A stretch of 64,000 nucleotides of DNA from Exiguobacterium sp. Helios (GCF_014524545.1 NZ_CP053557.1:769501-833500), one strand, 5' to 3'; counted from the stretch's first letter, positions 33,541 to 44,245 are shown. Made by a program: numbers and translations. The notes: generated from the sequence alone by a model not told the origin.

Positions 33541-35884
33541 GGCGTTTTCTCGCTTTCGTTGAGAGTAAGATGCGTTTTCCACCTAATGCACCAGCGAAGC
33601 TGATAGCGAGAGCAGAAAACAGAATCAAACCAAGAATCTGACCGTTTGTGATGAGTGTATCGGTAACTCCGATTCCAAGTGCCTCACGGAAACCTGTGAC
33701 CGAATACGTCATCGGCAGGAAGCGGTGAATCGTTTGGAAGAAGCTTGGAGTCATTTCGACCGGGAACGTACCGCCGCTGCCGCCGATTTGAAGCAGCAGA
33801 AGTAAGAAGGCACTGAACTGTCCGACACGACCGAAGAGCATTGTTAACGTAAAGAGCAACGTGATGAACGTCATCCCTGTTAAGGCAGCGAAACCATACA
33901 GCGCAGGGGTGCTTGCAACATCAGCATCTAGAACATAGACGATGGCGACGGAAGCCGCGATCCCTTGTAAGGCACCAATCGGTAAGATGATGGACAGTTT
34001 TCCGACGAGGAACCGCCATGTTAATGTCTCACCATGTTCAGGACGGATCTGGTAAACGGAAGAGAACATCAAGGCACCGGCAAATAAAGCGATGCTGAGG
34101 ATGTAAGCCGCAAGACCTGATCCGTAGTTGTTAACGGTTGAATAATCATGTTCTTTTAGGACGACCGGCTCAGCGAGCATGTTGTCCCGGGCATTCGATG
34201 GTTTGATAGTAGCATCTTTCGCTCCTTTACCCAGTTCCGTTTTCAGCGTGTTGGCGCCGTCAGCGAGTTTCGAGTTCCCGTCTGCCAGACGGGAAGCACC
34301 GTCCGTCAGTTGACCGGCACCTGATGAAAGGGCGACAGCACCATCGGATAGTTGACCCAGTCCTGAAGTTAAATCACCCGATGCAGTGCTCAGGTCGTTG
34401 GCACCAGTTGCGATTTTTTGGGCACCAGCGGTCAACTGTGTACTACCAGCAGCTGCTTTGTGGACACCATCTGTATAGGTTGTCAAGCCTTGATTGAGCG
34501 TATTTTGACCTTGTTCTAAGGTTTTTGCTCCGGCGAGCAGTTGTGTTTGACCTTGCTCCAAACGTTTTGAACCTGCGAGTAACTGGCCTAATCCACCATT
34601 AAGTTTCGAAACGGCAGATGCAATATCTTGTCCGGCGACAGCTAACTGATTGATTTTTGCTGTCGCATCATTGGCTTTCGCAAGACTAGCATCAAGTGCT
34701 GTCTCTTGTTGCGCTAAATTTTGAACATTTTGTTCCATCGTCGCAATCGACGCCAATAATGCTGCTTTTTCTTCTTCTGTTAATGTCTCAGACGAAGCGA
34801 TGACCGCTTTGATGTTTGCCACGTTTGCTTCAAGTGCTTCACGACGCGTACTCAAGTCTTGTTTTAACGTGTCAGCAGCATCATTGACGGCTACTAGAGA
34901 AGCATTTGCTTCTTGAGCACGGGCATTCAGTTGATCAAGACCAGCCGTAAATTGTGGAAGGTTATTGTCGAGCTTCGATGCTCCGGCAGAGGCCGTCTCA
35001 AGACCTTGACGAAGTTCGGTCGTTCCAGCAGAAGCTGTCTCAAGACCTTGACGGAGTTTAGTGGAACCGGCCTGTAAGTCCGTTGATCCTTTAATCAGTT
35101 TTCCACTGTTAGCATCCAGTTCATTCAATCCACCTGATAACTGGCCGGACTTTTCTGCCAGTGTCTGCGCCCCTTCGCTCAGCGTATTAAGACCGGTTGA
35201 AATTTGTGCAGAACCGTCAGTCGCTTTCGTTAAATTCGTGGACAAATCGTTTGTACCACTCGTCAATTTTCCGAGGTTAGTCGTCAGTGTTTTAGCGCCG
35301 TCGGTTGTTTTCTTCGCGCCATCTTCAAGTTTAGCGGAACCTTCGGATGCATCTTCTAGTCCTTTGGCAATTTTTTTAAGGGATCCGAAAATCGCACTGC
35401 TGTATTGTTTCGTGACGGATTTCCGGATTTTTTCGTTCAATTGCTTAGCGGCAGCGCTGGAAATCTGCGTACCGGAATAGTTTTTGGCTGGATTCAGATA
35501 ATACTCCAACTCAATTTTTTTCGGGTGATCGTCGAGTAAAGTAGTCGCATTATGAGAAAACTTCTTCGGGATGACGACTGTCATGTAAATATCACCGGCG
35601 CGAAGCTTTTTAGCCGCATCTTTGCGTGAGAGATACTGCCAGTCAAAGTCATCATTTTTTTTCAGTTTTTTGACGAACTGATCTCCGATGTCAATTTTTT
35701 CTCCTTCGAACTTCGTCGCCTTGTCTTCATTGACGACTGCGACCTTGATGTTTTCTGTCTTACCATACGGATCCCAAAAAGCAGATAAAAAAATCGAGTT
35801 GTAAAGAAACGGGACGAGGATAAGTGCAAGAATCACGATGATCATCATCGGGCTTTTTAGTTTTTTCCATTCTGAGCGAAACAT
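33527..35884 (-). CDS. YhgE/Pip domain membrane protein (ABC-2-like)
   Basis: A first membrane helix (about 12-32), a very long extracytoplasmic region and five or six C-terminal helices (about 585-775) give the YhgE/Pip architecture. The extracytoplasmic region contains dozens of short repeats with the pattern L-x-x-G-A/S-x-x-L (for example LAEKSGQLSGGLNELDA), which should form long helical rods. Members serve as phage receptors, in type VII secretion or in drug export. 785 residues is normal. It is the first gene of an operon with a TetR regulator, typical of inducible efflux. Confidence 0.87.
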   Translation of the reverse strand: MFRSEWKKLKSPMMIIVILALILVPFLYNSIFLSAFWDPYGKTENIKVAVVNEDKATKFEGEKIDIGDQFVKKLKKNDDFDWQYLSRKDAAKKLRAGDIYMTVVIPKKFSHNATTLLDDHPKKIELEYYLNPAKNYSGTQISSAAAKQLNEKIRKSVTKQYSSAIFGSLKKIAKGLEDASEGSAKLEDGAKKTTDGAKTLTTNLGKLTSGTNDLSTNLTKATDGSAQISTGLNTLSEGAQTLAEKSGQLSGGLNELDANSGKLIKGSTDLQAGSTKLRQGLETASAGTTELRQGLETASAGASKLDNNLPQFTAGLDQLNARAQEANASLVAVNDAADTLKQDLSTRREALEANVANIKAVIASSETLTEEEKAALLASIATMEQNVQNLAQQETALDASLAKANDATAKINQLAVAGQDIASAVSKLNGGLGQLLAGSKRLEQGQTQLLAGAKTLEQGQNTLNQGLTTYTDGVHKAAAGSTQLTAGAQKIATGANDLSTASGDLTSGLGQLSDGAVALSSGAGQLTDGASRLADGNSKLADGANTLKTELGKGAKDATIKPSNARDNMLAEPVVLKEHDYSTVNNYGSGLAAYILSIALFAGALMFSSVYQIRPEHGETLTWRFLVGKLSIILPIGALQGIAASVAIVYVLDADVASTPALYGFAALTGMTFITLLFTLTMLFGRVGQFSAFLLLLLQIGGSGGTFPVEMTPSFFQTIHRFLPMTYSVTGFREALGIGVTDTLITNGQILGLILFSALAISFAGALGGKRILLSTKARKRHDTV

Positions 35885-35902
35885 AAATCAAATCTCCTTC
35901 TT

Positions 35903-35927
35903 GAAACTAAAAACTAATTTAAGTTTC
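35903..35927 (-). promoter_or_regulatory. inverted repeat before the YhgE-TetR operon
   Basis: GAAACT (35903-35908) and AGTTTC (35922-35927) lie 19-24 bases before the YhgE start and could be the TetR operator. Confidence 0.4.
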
Positions 35928-36033
35928 TGGTTTTGATGAAATTTACTTTACGCCTTTTTATGAAGGAAAGCAACTACTTAAGTCGATGAATTGCTGATAA
36001 AAAGAATTGTTTCTCTTTTGTAATCATTCCAGA

Positions 36034-36070
36034 CGAAAAAACACCCAACCAATGAAGGAAGGGTGCATTT
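36034..36070 (-). terminator. terminator of the quinone oxidoreductase gene
   Basis: On the minus strand CACCC pairs with GGGTG and is followed by six T; the stem is short. Confidence 0.6.
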
Positions 36071-36074
36071 CAGA

Positions 36075-37040
36075 TTAAGGGATTAATAAAATTTTTCCGG
36101 TGCTCTGACGGTTTTCCAAATAATCATGAGCCCGTTGTCCGTCCGAGAGGGAGAAGGTAGTCGGAGAGGCGATTTGCAGTTGACCGGATTCCAACCAGCT
36201 GAACAGTTCACCGGCACGACGAAGACGTTCCTCTCGCGTCGTCAGAACGTTCCATAAGTCACCACCGGTCAGTGTTTTCGAAGTATCCATCAGGAACCGT
36301 GGATCGACAGAAACCGGATCACCACCGGCCATGCCGTAAAAGACGACTGTCCCGTGTGTTTTCGTCACTTGAAAACTGTTCATCAACGTCGAGCCGACCG
36401 ATTCATAGACAACGTCGACACCGCGCTGATCGGTCAATGTTAAAATCTGTTCGACCCAGTCGTCCGAATATAAGAAAACATGTTCAGATCCCACTTGTTT
36501 GGCGATGTCTGCTTTTTTCGCCGATGACGTCAAGCCGATGGGAATGGCTCCGTGTAATCGGACGATCTGTGTCAACAATTGACCAACGCCACCGGCTGCT
36601 GCATGGATCAACACTAAATCTTTCGGTCGGATCGCATAGCTGTCCCGTGTCAAATAGTGGGCAGTCAAACCTTGTAGCAGGACAGCGGCTGCCGTTTCAT
36701 ACGAAACAAAATCCGGTAAGGGAATCACCTGATCGACAGGTGCAGCGACGAACTCGGCGTTAGCATTTGGGGCGTCAGCAAAGGCGACCCGTTGACCGAC
36801 CTGTAAATCCGATACAGCGTCTCCGAGCCTGGTAATGATACCTGCCCCTTCATACCCTAACAGATAGGGTGGCGTTCCCTCTAAATGATAATTTCCTTTG
36901 CGACGGTAGATGTCGGCAAAATTCAAACCGATGGCTTTCATCTCAATCAATACTTCATTCGGTCGAAGTTCAGGCGTTGGATGTTCTTGATAAGTCAGGA
37001 CACTGGAATCTCCGAAGGAGCAAAACGTAAGAGCCTGCAT
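36075..37040 (-). CDS. zinc-independent quinone oxidoreductase (QOR, MDR superfamily)
   Basis: The 321-residue enzyme belongs to the NADPH:quinone reductase branch of medium-chain dehydrogenases. It shows the LNFADIYRRKG motif, GYEGAG, and the cofactor-binding HAAAGGVGQLLTQ; the catalytic zinc cysteine/histidine set is absent, as usual for QOR. It probably reduces quinones or enones in the cytoplasm. The ATG follows AAGGAAG. Monocistronic. Confidence 0.88.
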   Translation of the reverse strand: MQALTFCSFGDSSVLTYQEHPTPELRPNEVLIEMKAIGLNFADIYRRKGNYHLEGTPPYLLGYEGAGIITRLGDAVSDLQVGQRVAFADAPNANAEFVAAPVDQVIPLPDFVSYETAAAVLLQGLTAHYLTRDSYAIRPKDLVLIHAAAGGVGQLLTQIVRLHGAIPIGLTSSAKKADIAKQVGSEHVFLYSDDWVEQILTLTDQRGVDVVYESVGSTLMNSFQVTKTHGTVVFYGMAGGDPVSVDPRFLMDTSKTLTGGDLWNVLTTREERLRRAGELFSWLESGQLQIASPTTFSLSDGQRAHDYLENRQSTGKILLIP

Positions 37041-37145
37041 AGATACACTTCCTTTTTAGTAGTTGTTAGATAGAAGTAGTATAATTCACTCAAACAGAAA
37101 ATCCTTTTGATATGCGTTACAGTTAGGAAAAGAAGGTGGGGAAAA

Positions 37146-37412
37146 ATGAAAAAAATCATGCTTGGCGGTATTCACTTTTATCAGAAAGTGATTTCACCGA
37201 TGAAACCGGCGACGTGCCGATTTTATCCGACGTGTTCTCATTACGGCAAAGAAGCAATCGAAAAACATGGCGCCATTAAAGGCGGCTATTTAACGACCCG
37301 ACGATTGATGAGATGTCAGCCGTTTCATCCGGGTGGTCTTGATTTTGTACCGGAGACCTTTGACTGGAAGGCACCGGTACAACGTGAAAATCCGGCAGAA
37401 CAGCAAAAATAA
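37146..37412 (+). CDS. yidD: membrane protein insertion efficiency factor YidD
   Basis: The short protein (88 residues) shows the YidD core [20 protein letters not shown] and [12 protein letters not shown], then [13 protein letters not shown]. YidD is an amphipathic peripheral membrane protein that assists YidC-type insertion. The frame begins earlier at 37107, but the family start and the GGTGGGG site point to the ATG at 37146. It is not near rnpA or yidC here, which is common in Bacillales. Confidence 0.93.
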   Translation: MKKIMLGGIHFYQKVISPMKPATCRFYPTCSHYGKEAIEKHGAIKGGYLTTRRLMRCQPFHPGGLDFVPETFDWKAPVQRENPAEQQK

Positions 37413-37417
37413 TTGGA

Positions 37418-37463
37418 AAAGGAGTCTGAACTCGGCATACACTTGAGTTCAGACTCCTTTTTA
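37418..37463 (+). terminator. yidD terminator
   Basis: AAGGAGTCTGAACTC pairs with GAGTTCAGACTCCTT; T tract follows. Confidence 0.9.
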
Positions 37464-37480
37464 TAAAAGCGAAAATCGTT

Positions 37481-37870
37481 TTAAAGATCACCTGTTAAAA
37501 ATTGCGCTTTTCCTAGTCCGAAACTCCAGTCTGCTGCATCATTCTCGACGATCGAGATCATCAAATCGTCTGGCGAGAGTCCGCATGCCGCTTCCAAGCG
37601 TTCAGCCAGCAAACGGTAGAGAGCTTGTTTTTTCTCTTCTGTCCGTGTTTTGCTGGTCACGCTGATGACCACGACCTGATTGGAGCGTGTCAATCCGAGA
37701 CCTGTATCCTCGATGATCATTTCATTCGCTTTATGCGTGTGAACGATTTGATAGCGATCTCGTTCCGGCACGTCAAAGGCTTCAAGCATCGCCTCATGTG
37801 CGGTATCGAGTAATAGTTTCAGTTCTTCATCCGAACGTCCTTCGATTACATCAAAGCGTAGTAATGGCAT
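37481..37870 (-). CDS. tautomerase-family protein
   Basis: After removal of the start methionine, proline 1 of [10 protein letters not shown] is the catalytic base of tautomerases. The 129-residue length and the [15 protein letters not shown] helix fit the longer Tautomerase_2-type branch (YusQ/YrdN-like). Substrate unknown. AGGAAG precedes the ATG. It follows the aldehyde dehydrogenase gene on the same strand with a 75-base gap, so the two may be co-transcribed. Confidence 0.8.
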   Translation of the reverse strand: MPLLRFDVIEGRSDEELKLLLDTAHEAMLEAFDVPERDRYQIVHTHKANEMIIEDTGLGLTRSNQVVVISVTSKTRTEEKKQALYRLLAERLEAACGLSPDDLMISIVENDAADWSFGLGKAQFLTGDL

Positions 37871-37945
37871 AGTTATCTTCCTTTCTAATTGTCATCCATA
37901 TGTAGAAGTACAGGAGAGCCCTGTACTTCATTTGATCGACTTATC

Positions 37946-39430
37946 TTATTCGAAAAACGGTTTGTATTGACGGCGTTCGTGCATGACAGACAACCATTGG
38001 ACTGTCGAGAATTCTTCAAGCACCCATTCTCCGTTGAAACGACCGAGACCTGAGTCTTTTTCGCCTCCAAACGGCATATGCGGCTCATCGTTGACGGATT
38101 GGTCATTGATGTGGATCATGCCTGTTTCAACCTGAAGTGCAAATTCTGTTGCCCGTTCAATTGAAGAACCGTGAACAGCACCACTTAATCCGTAAGGAAG
38201 TGAGTTCGCGAGTTCAAGCGCTTCTGCGTCATCTTTAAACGGAATGATGACAGCGACTGGTCCGAAGATTTCATTTTTAGCAAGCGGCATATCGTTCGTG
38301 ACGCCTGTGACGACTGTAGGAGCAATAACGTTTCCATCTGCTTCACCACCGACGCGGACTGTTGCACCTGCTGCTTTTGTTTTTTCAATCTCTTCCATGA
38401 TGCGATCGACTTGTGATTGGTTAATCAATGGACCGACTTGCGTACGTCCATTCGATGGATCACCAAATTGAAGTTCCTTGACACGTGCGACGTATTTTTC
38501 AACGAATTCATCGTGAATCGATTGAGCAACTAGGATACGGTTAGTTGACATACAAATTTGACCTTGGTGGTAGAATTTGCTGTAAACCGCTGATTCAACG
38601 GCACGATCAAGATCAGCGTCGTCAAGTACGACGAAGACGTTGTTTCCGCCGAGTTCGAGTGCTGTCTTTTTCAAATGTTTCCCTGCGAGTTCGCCGATAT
38701 GGCGACCTACTTCAGTGGAACCCGTAAACGAAATCAAGCGTGGGACCGGGTGCTCGACGATTGAGTCGCCAATTTCTGATCCGCGACCGACGATGACGTT
38801 TAGGACACCTTTCGGTAAGCCGGCTTTTTCAAATAAACTGGCGAAAATCAAGCCACCTGAAACCGGTGTATCGGTTGCCGGTTTAACGACGACAGCGTTT
38901 CCGATTGCGATTGCTGTTGCGATGGAACGAACGGCAAGGTGGAACGGGAAGTTCCATGGGCTGATGACACCGATGACACCGAGTGCCTTCCGGTAAATCC
39001 GGTTTTCTTTGCCCGGTACGACAGACGGACGAATTTCGCCATGCATCCGTAGTGGGAAAGTAGCAGCTTCTTTAACGATTAGGACAGATGCAAGAAACTC
39101 ACCTTCTGCTTTGATGCGCGTACTGCCTGATTCTTTGATTAACCACTCGACAATCGTTTCTTTCTCTTCGTACATGACTTTCAAGAATTCTTCGATTAAA
39201 GCCTGGCGTTTAAGTGCCGGCACTTTCGCCCATTCTTTTTGAGCGATTTTAGCAGATTGATAGGCATCATCTAAATCGTCGTTATCAGCTGCCGAAATTT
39301 CAAACAGTGTTTCGCCTGTAAAAGGATTCGTGTTTGTCATGTTGCTGTCACTTGCGCCTTTGCGCCACTGACCGTTAATAAAAATCTTAGTAAAGTCTGT
39401 ATTGAGTGTTGATTCAGTATGCTGTTGCAT
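37946..39430 (-). CDS. NAD(P)-dependent aldehyde dehydrogenase (aryl/vanillin type)
   Basis: The 494-residue enzyme oxidises an aldehyde to its acid. Visible are the proton-relay asparagine in SPWNFPF, the cofactor-binding FTGSTEVGRHIG, the glutamate in LELGGNN and the nucleophile in GQICMSTNR. It resembles the benzaldehyde/vanillin dehydrogenase group (YfmT-like); the true substrate is unknown. GGAG lies 10 bases before the ATG. Two inverted repeats in the divergent intergenic region (39471-39521) suggest a dedicated regulator. Confidence 0.87.
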   Translation of the reverse strand: MQQHTESTLNTDFTKIFINGQWRKGASDSNMTNTNPFTGETLFEISAADNDDLDDAYQSAKIAQKEWAKVPALKRQALIEEFLKVMYEEKETIVEWLIKESGSTRIKAEGEFLASVLIVKEAATFPLRMHGEIRPSVVPGKENRIYRKALGVIGVISPWNFPFHLAVRSIATAIAIGNAVVVKPATDTPVSGGLIFASLFEKAGLPKGVLNVIVGRGSEIGDSIVEHPVPRLISFTGSTEVGRHIGELAGKHLKKTALELGGNNVFVVLDDADLDRAVESAVYSKFYHQGQICMSTNRILVAQSIHDEFVEKYVARVKELQFGDPSNGRTQVGPLINQSQVDRIMEEIEKTKAAGATVRVGGEADGNVIAPTVVTGVTNDMPLAKNEIFGPVAVIIPFKDDAEALELANSLPYGLSGAVHGSSIERATEFALQVETGMIHINDQSVNDEPHMPFGGEKDSGLGRFNGEWVLEEFSTVQWLSVMHERRQYKPFFE

Positions 39431-39470
39431 AACTTTTCATCTCCAATTCGTTTTGATAACACTTAAGTTA

Positions 39471-39521
39471 TTCACGTTATGTGAAGAAGTAAAACACAAA
39501 CCGACACTTTCACAAAGTGAA
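39471..39521. promoter_or_regulatory. two inverted repeats between the aldehyde dehydrogenase and DUF2254 genes
   Basis: TTCAC-GTTAT-GTGAA (39471-39485) and CACTTT-CAC-AAAGTG (39505-39519, extended as TTCAC-AAA-GTGAA) share TTCAC/GTGAA arms. They may be two operators of one protein. Confidence 0.45.
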
Positions 39522-39624
39522 TTGACTCGGCGGATTTTAAAAAGATATGGAGAAGACGTTTTACTAGATGAAGAAACAGGAATTAAAAAAATATATCGAT
39601 ATATTAGAGTGGAGTGGATGAAAT

Positions 39625-40830
39625 GTGCAGAAGTTGAAGTTGGTTTACCGGGAAACAAACTGGTGGTGGCCGCTCCTTTATGGAGTAGGTGGCGCACTAT
39701 TGACGGCGATCGTCCTGCTAATTGATCTGTATGCAAAAGAACTGTTTCCAAGCAGTTGGAAAACAACGCTTGGTTTAGCTCAAACGATCCATAGCGCAGT
39801 CTTTACCGGATTACTGACGATGATGACATTTACGTTCTCGACCATTTTAGTCGTTCTGACAACCTATTCCTCACAATTCTCACCCCGCACCTTACCGAAC
39901 TTTATTGAAAATCGGCAAGTCCAGCACATTTTCGGGATTTTTATCGGAACCGTCACTTATTCGATTACTATGTTGTTCTTCATGCGACCATCGCTGAAAG
40001 ACAGTGTCGTCGCCTCTGCCGTCGCAGTCATTGTTGTCTTGATTGCGATCGTTGCGTTTGTCGCATTCGTCCATATCGTCAGTCAATCGATTCGGGTCAC
40101 GACCTTACTCGATCGTTTACATGAAGAAGGACGTACGCTGATTGACAAGCACGTTGAAGCGATAGAAGAAGGGCACTACCAATTGTTTCCGGACAAGCAG
40201 GCAAGTTATCCGTTTAATCTCACCGCTGTGCAAACCGGTTATTTACAAGCAATTGATTACGAATTATTGATGAAGTCAGGCGGACATGTCACGATTGATG
40301 TGACAATTGGAAGCTACATCACACAAGGGCAACGGATCGGCAGTGCCGAACAAGAGAACGCAGAGCAGGGAATCCTCATCGGACCGACACGTTCCGCAGA
40401 ACAGGATTTTCCGTTTGTGATTCAAAAGCTGTCAGAAGTAGCACTTCGGGCGATTTCACCCGGTATCAATGATCCGAATACGGCACGTCACGCGATGCAG
40501 CAAATCGGTGACTTGTTCAGACGGTATACGATGCTTCCGGACGGCAATCTCCTGGTGAAGGGAGAAGGATTTGTTACCGTCAAACGGCTTATGTTTTCCG
40601 AACTATTGTATTTGACGTTTTATCAACTTCGGCATTACGGCGAAGAAGATATTTCAGTCCTTTCGACGATGCTTGAGTCACTTCAAATCATGAAACGGAA
40701 TGCTTTACCGGAACACAGAGCGAGCATTGACCGGTTCATTCCGTTTGTCTGCTCGGAGGTCGACTGGTCGGCATTAAACGACTGGGACCGTCAACATTTG
40801 GAACAGGCTCAAAAAAGGGCACTTTCATGA
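39625..40830 (+). CDS. DUF2254 membrane protein
   Basis: The 401-residue protein has about four N-terminal membrane helices (to about residue 150), including FTFSTILVVLTTYSSQFSPR, the DUF2254 hallmark, and a soluble C-terminal half with SPGINDPNTA. The family's function is unknown. GGAGTGG precedes the GTG at 39625. The 194-base gap before it has regulatory repeats but no separate gene that I can support. Confidence 0.83.
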   Translation: MQKLKLVYRETNWWWPLLYGVGGALLTAIVLLIDLYAKELFPSSWKTTLGLAQTIHSAVFTGLLTMMTFTFSTILVVLTTYSSQFSPRTLPNFIENRQVQHIFGIFIGTVTYSITMLFFMRPSLKDSVVASAVAVIVVLIAIVAFVAFVHIVSQSIRVTTLLDRLHEEGRTLIDKHVEAIEEGHYQLFPDKQASYPFNLTAVQTGYLQAIDYELLMKSGGHVTIDVTIGSYITQGQRIGSAEQENAEQGILIGPTRSAEQDFPFVIQKLSEVALRAISPGINDPNTARHAMQQIGDLFRRYTMLPDGNLLVKGEGFVTVKRLMFSELLYLTFYQLRHYGEEDISVLSTMLESLQIMKRNALPEHRASIDRFIPFVCSEVDWSALNDWDRQHLEQAQKRALS

Positions 40831-40893
40831 AACCAGTCGAAGCTTTTTAACGTAATCAAAAGAAGAAAGAACAGCAGAAAGTAGGAGATTGGC

Positions 40894-41376
40894 ATGACCA
40901 TCATATTATGGAGTTTGATTGCAGTTTGTTTTTTAGCTGCTTTCGCAGGACTGGTTTATCCCGTCATTCCAAGCGCACCTTTACTCGTCATTGGATTTTT
41001 AATTTATGGATTTGGATTTGGCTTCACTGAGTTAACCGTCAGTTTCTGGATCATTCAGGCCATTTTCATCATTTTGTTGTTTACACTGGATTACCTGGTC
41101 AGTTCGTATACCGTCGACCGGCGTGGAGGCTCGCAGGCTGCGAAAATTGCAACGACCGTCGGCTTGATTGCCGGTCCCTTCATCCTGCCGGGTATCGGAT
41201 TGTTGATTTTTCCGTTCGTCTTTGCGATTTTAACAGAAAAAATCATCAGTAAAAAAACGTGGTCAGACTCTGTTTCGATCGGAATCGGGACCGTACTGGG
41301 AATCCTGTCGAGTGCCTTGTTAAAAGGAATCGCGATGTTATTAATGATTGTCGTATTCATCATGTACGTCGTGTGA
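40894..41376 (+). CDS. DUF456 membrane protein
   Basis: The 160-residue protein has four or five membrane helices with the DUF456 features VYPVIPSAPLLVIG and FILPGIGLLIFPFVFA. Function unknown. TAGGAGA precedes the ATG. It starts 63 bases after the DUF2254 gene on the same strand and may be co-transcribed with it. Confidence 0.8.
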   Translation: MTIILWSLIAVCFLAAFAGLVYPVIPSAPLLVIGFLIYGFGFGFTELTVSFWIIQAIFIILLFTLDYLVSSYTVDRRGGSQAAKIATTVGLIAGPFILPGIGLLIFPFVFAILTEKIISKKTWSDSVSIGIGTVLGILSSALLKGIAMLLMIVVFIMYVV

Positions 41377-41447
41377 AGAAAAAGAAAGATTATCTGCAAG
41401 TACACATTTTCCGAGAGTTCCGTTATAGTATGAATATGAAAAAGTAG

Positions 41448-41480
41448 AGAAGCTTGTTCATTAAAAACAAGCTTCTTTTT
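41448..41480 (+). terminator. terminator after the DUF456 gene
   Basis: GAAGCTTGTT pairs with AACAAGCTTC; five T follow. Confidence 0.8.
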
Positions 41481-41541
41481 GATGGAGAAGACCGATAAGA
41501 GGATTGTCGGCTTAATTTAAATGGAGGTGAATCCCCTTAGT

Positions 41542-42906
<1,365 letters not shown>

Positions 42907-42917
42907 ATGTAAGGAAC

Positions 42918-42948
42918 AGGACTACACTTCGGTGTGGTCTTTTTTTGT
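42918..42948 (+). terminator. terminator after the CNNM/CorC-type gene
   Basis: GACTACAC pairs with GTGTGGTC around TTCG; seven T follow. Confidence 0.85.
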
Positions 42949-42968
42949 CAGAAAGAATACCTTTGATT

Positions 42969-42994
42969 GTTTATTCTTCTCCAGACAGTGGTAA
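42969..42994 (+). promoter_or_regulatory. sigma-B-like promoter before ohr
   Basis: GTTTAT (42969-42974), 14-base spacer, TGGTAA (42989-42994), four to five of six matches per hexamer. Confidence 0.4.
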
Positions 42995-43052
42995 TACAGT
43001 TTATGTGGCCAAAACAAGCTACCAAAATTAGCGGATAAAGGGGTTCTTATTC

Positions 43053-43493
43053 ATGACGAAAACAATTCTTACTTCACGTGCAACTGCAGTAGGGGGACGC
43101 GATGGAAAGGTCGCCTCTGACGATAACGTAATCAATTTAGATCTTGTGATGCCGGGTACGAAAGGCAAAGAAAATATTCCTACTTCAAATCCAGAACAAT
43201 TATTCGCAGCAGGATACGCTGCATGCTTTGACGGGGCATTCAATTTGATGGCCCGCCAAGATAAAAAACGTGTCGAGACACGTACGAATTCCGAAGTCAG
43301 CTTACTCGAAGACGAAGAAGCAGGCGGCGTCAAAATTGCTGCTAAGCTTGTTGTTGAAGTAGTTGGCGTAACAGAAGAAGAAGCAAAAGACTTACTCGAA
43401 AAAACACACCAATTCTGCCCGTATTCAAAAGCAACACGTGGCAACATTGATGTTGATTTATCGGTCAAAGTAGTAGAATCCTTAGAGAACTGA
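43053..43493 (+). CDS. ohrB: organic hydroperoxide resistance peroxidase (Ohr/OsmC family)
   Basis: Ohr reduces organic hydroperoxides with a reactive cysteine pair. Both cysteines are present, in GYAACFDGA and HQFCPYSKATRGN. The 146-residue length matches. AAAGGGG precedes the ATG. A sigma-B-like promoter suggests the stress-induced OhrB type rather than the OhrR-controlled OhrA; no ohrR gene is adjacent. Two more small genes follow closely (28- and 29-base gaps), probably as one operon. Confidence 0.9.
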   Translation: MTKTILTSRATAVGGRDGKVASDDNVINLDLVMPGTKGKENIPTSNPEQLFAAGYAACFDGAFNLMARQDKKRVETRTNSEVSLLEDEEAGGVKIAAKLVVEVVGVTEEEAKDLLEKTHQFCPYSKATRGNIDVDLSVKVVESLEN

Positions 43494-43520
43494 TTTGTTC
43501 TGAAGAGGGAGGGAAGTAAG

Positions 43521-43691
43521 ATGTCTCCAAAAGAAACGGATCGACCAAACGAAAAGTTTGAAGATGAACGAAAACGTTTGACAGACAAGGAACTTGAGCT
43601 TTCACCCGAACAGCAAAAAGAAGTTTTAAAAGGTAAAGATCAGATGCCGGATGATCCGGTGTCACCAAGAGATCGAGGACTTGATAAGTAA
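43521..43691 (+). CDS. small charged protein of unknown function (56 aa)
   Basis: The frame reads MSPKETDRPNEKFEDERKR and continues to end in RDRGLDK. It is very hydrophilic, rich in Asp, Glu, Lys and Pro and lacks hydrophobic core residues, so it is probably disordered. GGAGG lies about 8 bases before the ATG. Its position between ohr and the yfkM-like gene suggests a general-stress protein, but I do not recognise a family. Confidence 0.65.
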   Translation: MSPKETDRPNEKFEDERKRLTDKELELSPEQQKEVLKGKDQMPDDPVSPRDRGLDK

Positions 43692-43720
43692 TATAAATTT
43701 TTATTTGGGGGATGAATGAA

Positions 43721-44233
43721 ATGGGGAAAAAAGTAGCAGTTGTGCTTGCAGATCATTTCGAAGATGTAGAATTTACCGGACCTGTCGATGCGTTAAAAGA
43801 AGCGGGTCATGAAGTGACAGTCATCGGAACAGAAAAAGGTGCGGAATTAGTCGGGAAACAAGAAGAAGCAAAAGTGAAAGTCGATGTAACAATTGATGAA
43901 ACTTCTTCTTCAGACTTTGATGCATTGTTGATTCCGGGCGGTTTTTCACCGGACTTACTTCGTGAAGACGATCGTTTCGTTACATTTACGGAAGAGTTTG
44001 ATTCATCTAAAAAACCAATCTTTTCCATCTGTCACGGTCCACAATTGATGATCAATGCAAAGATTGTCAAGGGACGTAAAATGACAGGATATAAATCCAT
44101 TCGAATTGATTTAGAGAATGCGGGTGTGACATATGAAGACAATGAAGTGGTCGTCGATGACAACTTCGTGTCAAGCCGTCAACCGGATGATATCCCGGCA
44201 TTTAATCGCGAAATGTTAGCAAAATTAGGATAA
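43721..44233 (+). CDS. yfkM: DJ-1/PfpI family protein (YfkM-like general stress protein)
   Basis: The 170-residue protein has the DJ-1/PfpI fold: the glutamate in DHFEDVEF, the nucleophilic cysteine in SICHGPQ and GYKSIRIDL downstream. Members act as deglycases, chaperones or proteases; YfkM of Bacillus is sigma-B induced. TTGGGGG is nine bases before the ATG at 43721 and touches the ATG at 43712, so the later start is chosen. Confidence 0.88.
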   Translation: MGKKVAVVLADHFEDVEFTGPVDALKEAGHEVTVIGTEKGAELVGKQEEAKVKVDVTIDETSSSDFDALLIPGGFSPDLLREDDRFVTFTEEFDSSKKPIFSICHGPQLMINAKIVKGRKMTGYKSIRIDLENAGVTYEDNEVVVDDNFVSSRQPDDIPAFNREMLAKLG

Positions 44234-44245
44234 CTGTTTAAAGTA

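Noticed and set aside
39402-39725. Plus-strand frame of 107 codons before the DUF2254 gene, including a coding-like stretch (ELTRRILKRYGED)
   Set aside because: No ribosome site or good start, it runs through two operator-like inverted repeats and overlaps the DUF2254 gene in another frame.
41400-41448. Small RNA gene between the DUF456 and CNNM/CorC-type genes (TATAGT plus terminator)
   Set aside because: No adequate -35 and the terminator is explained by the upstream gene.
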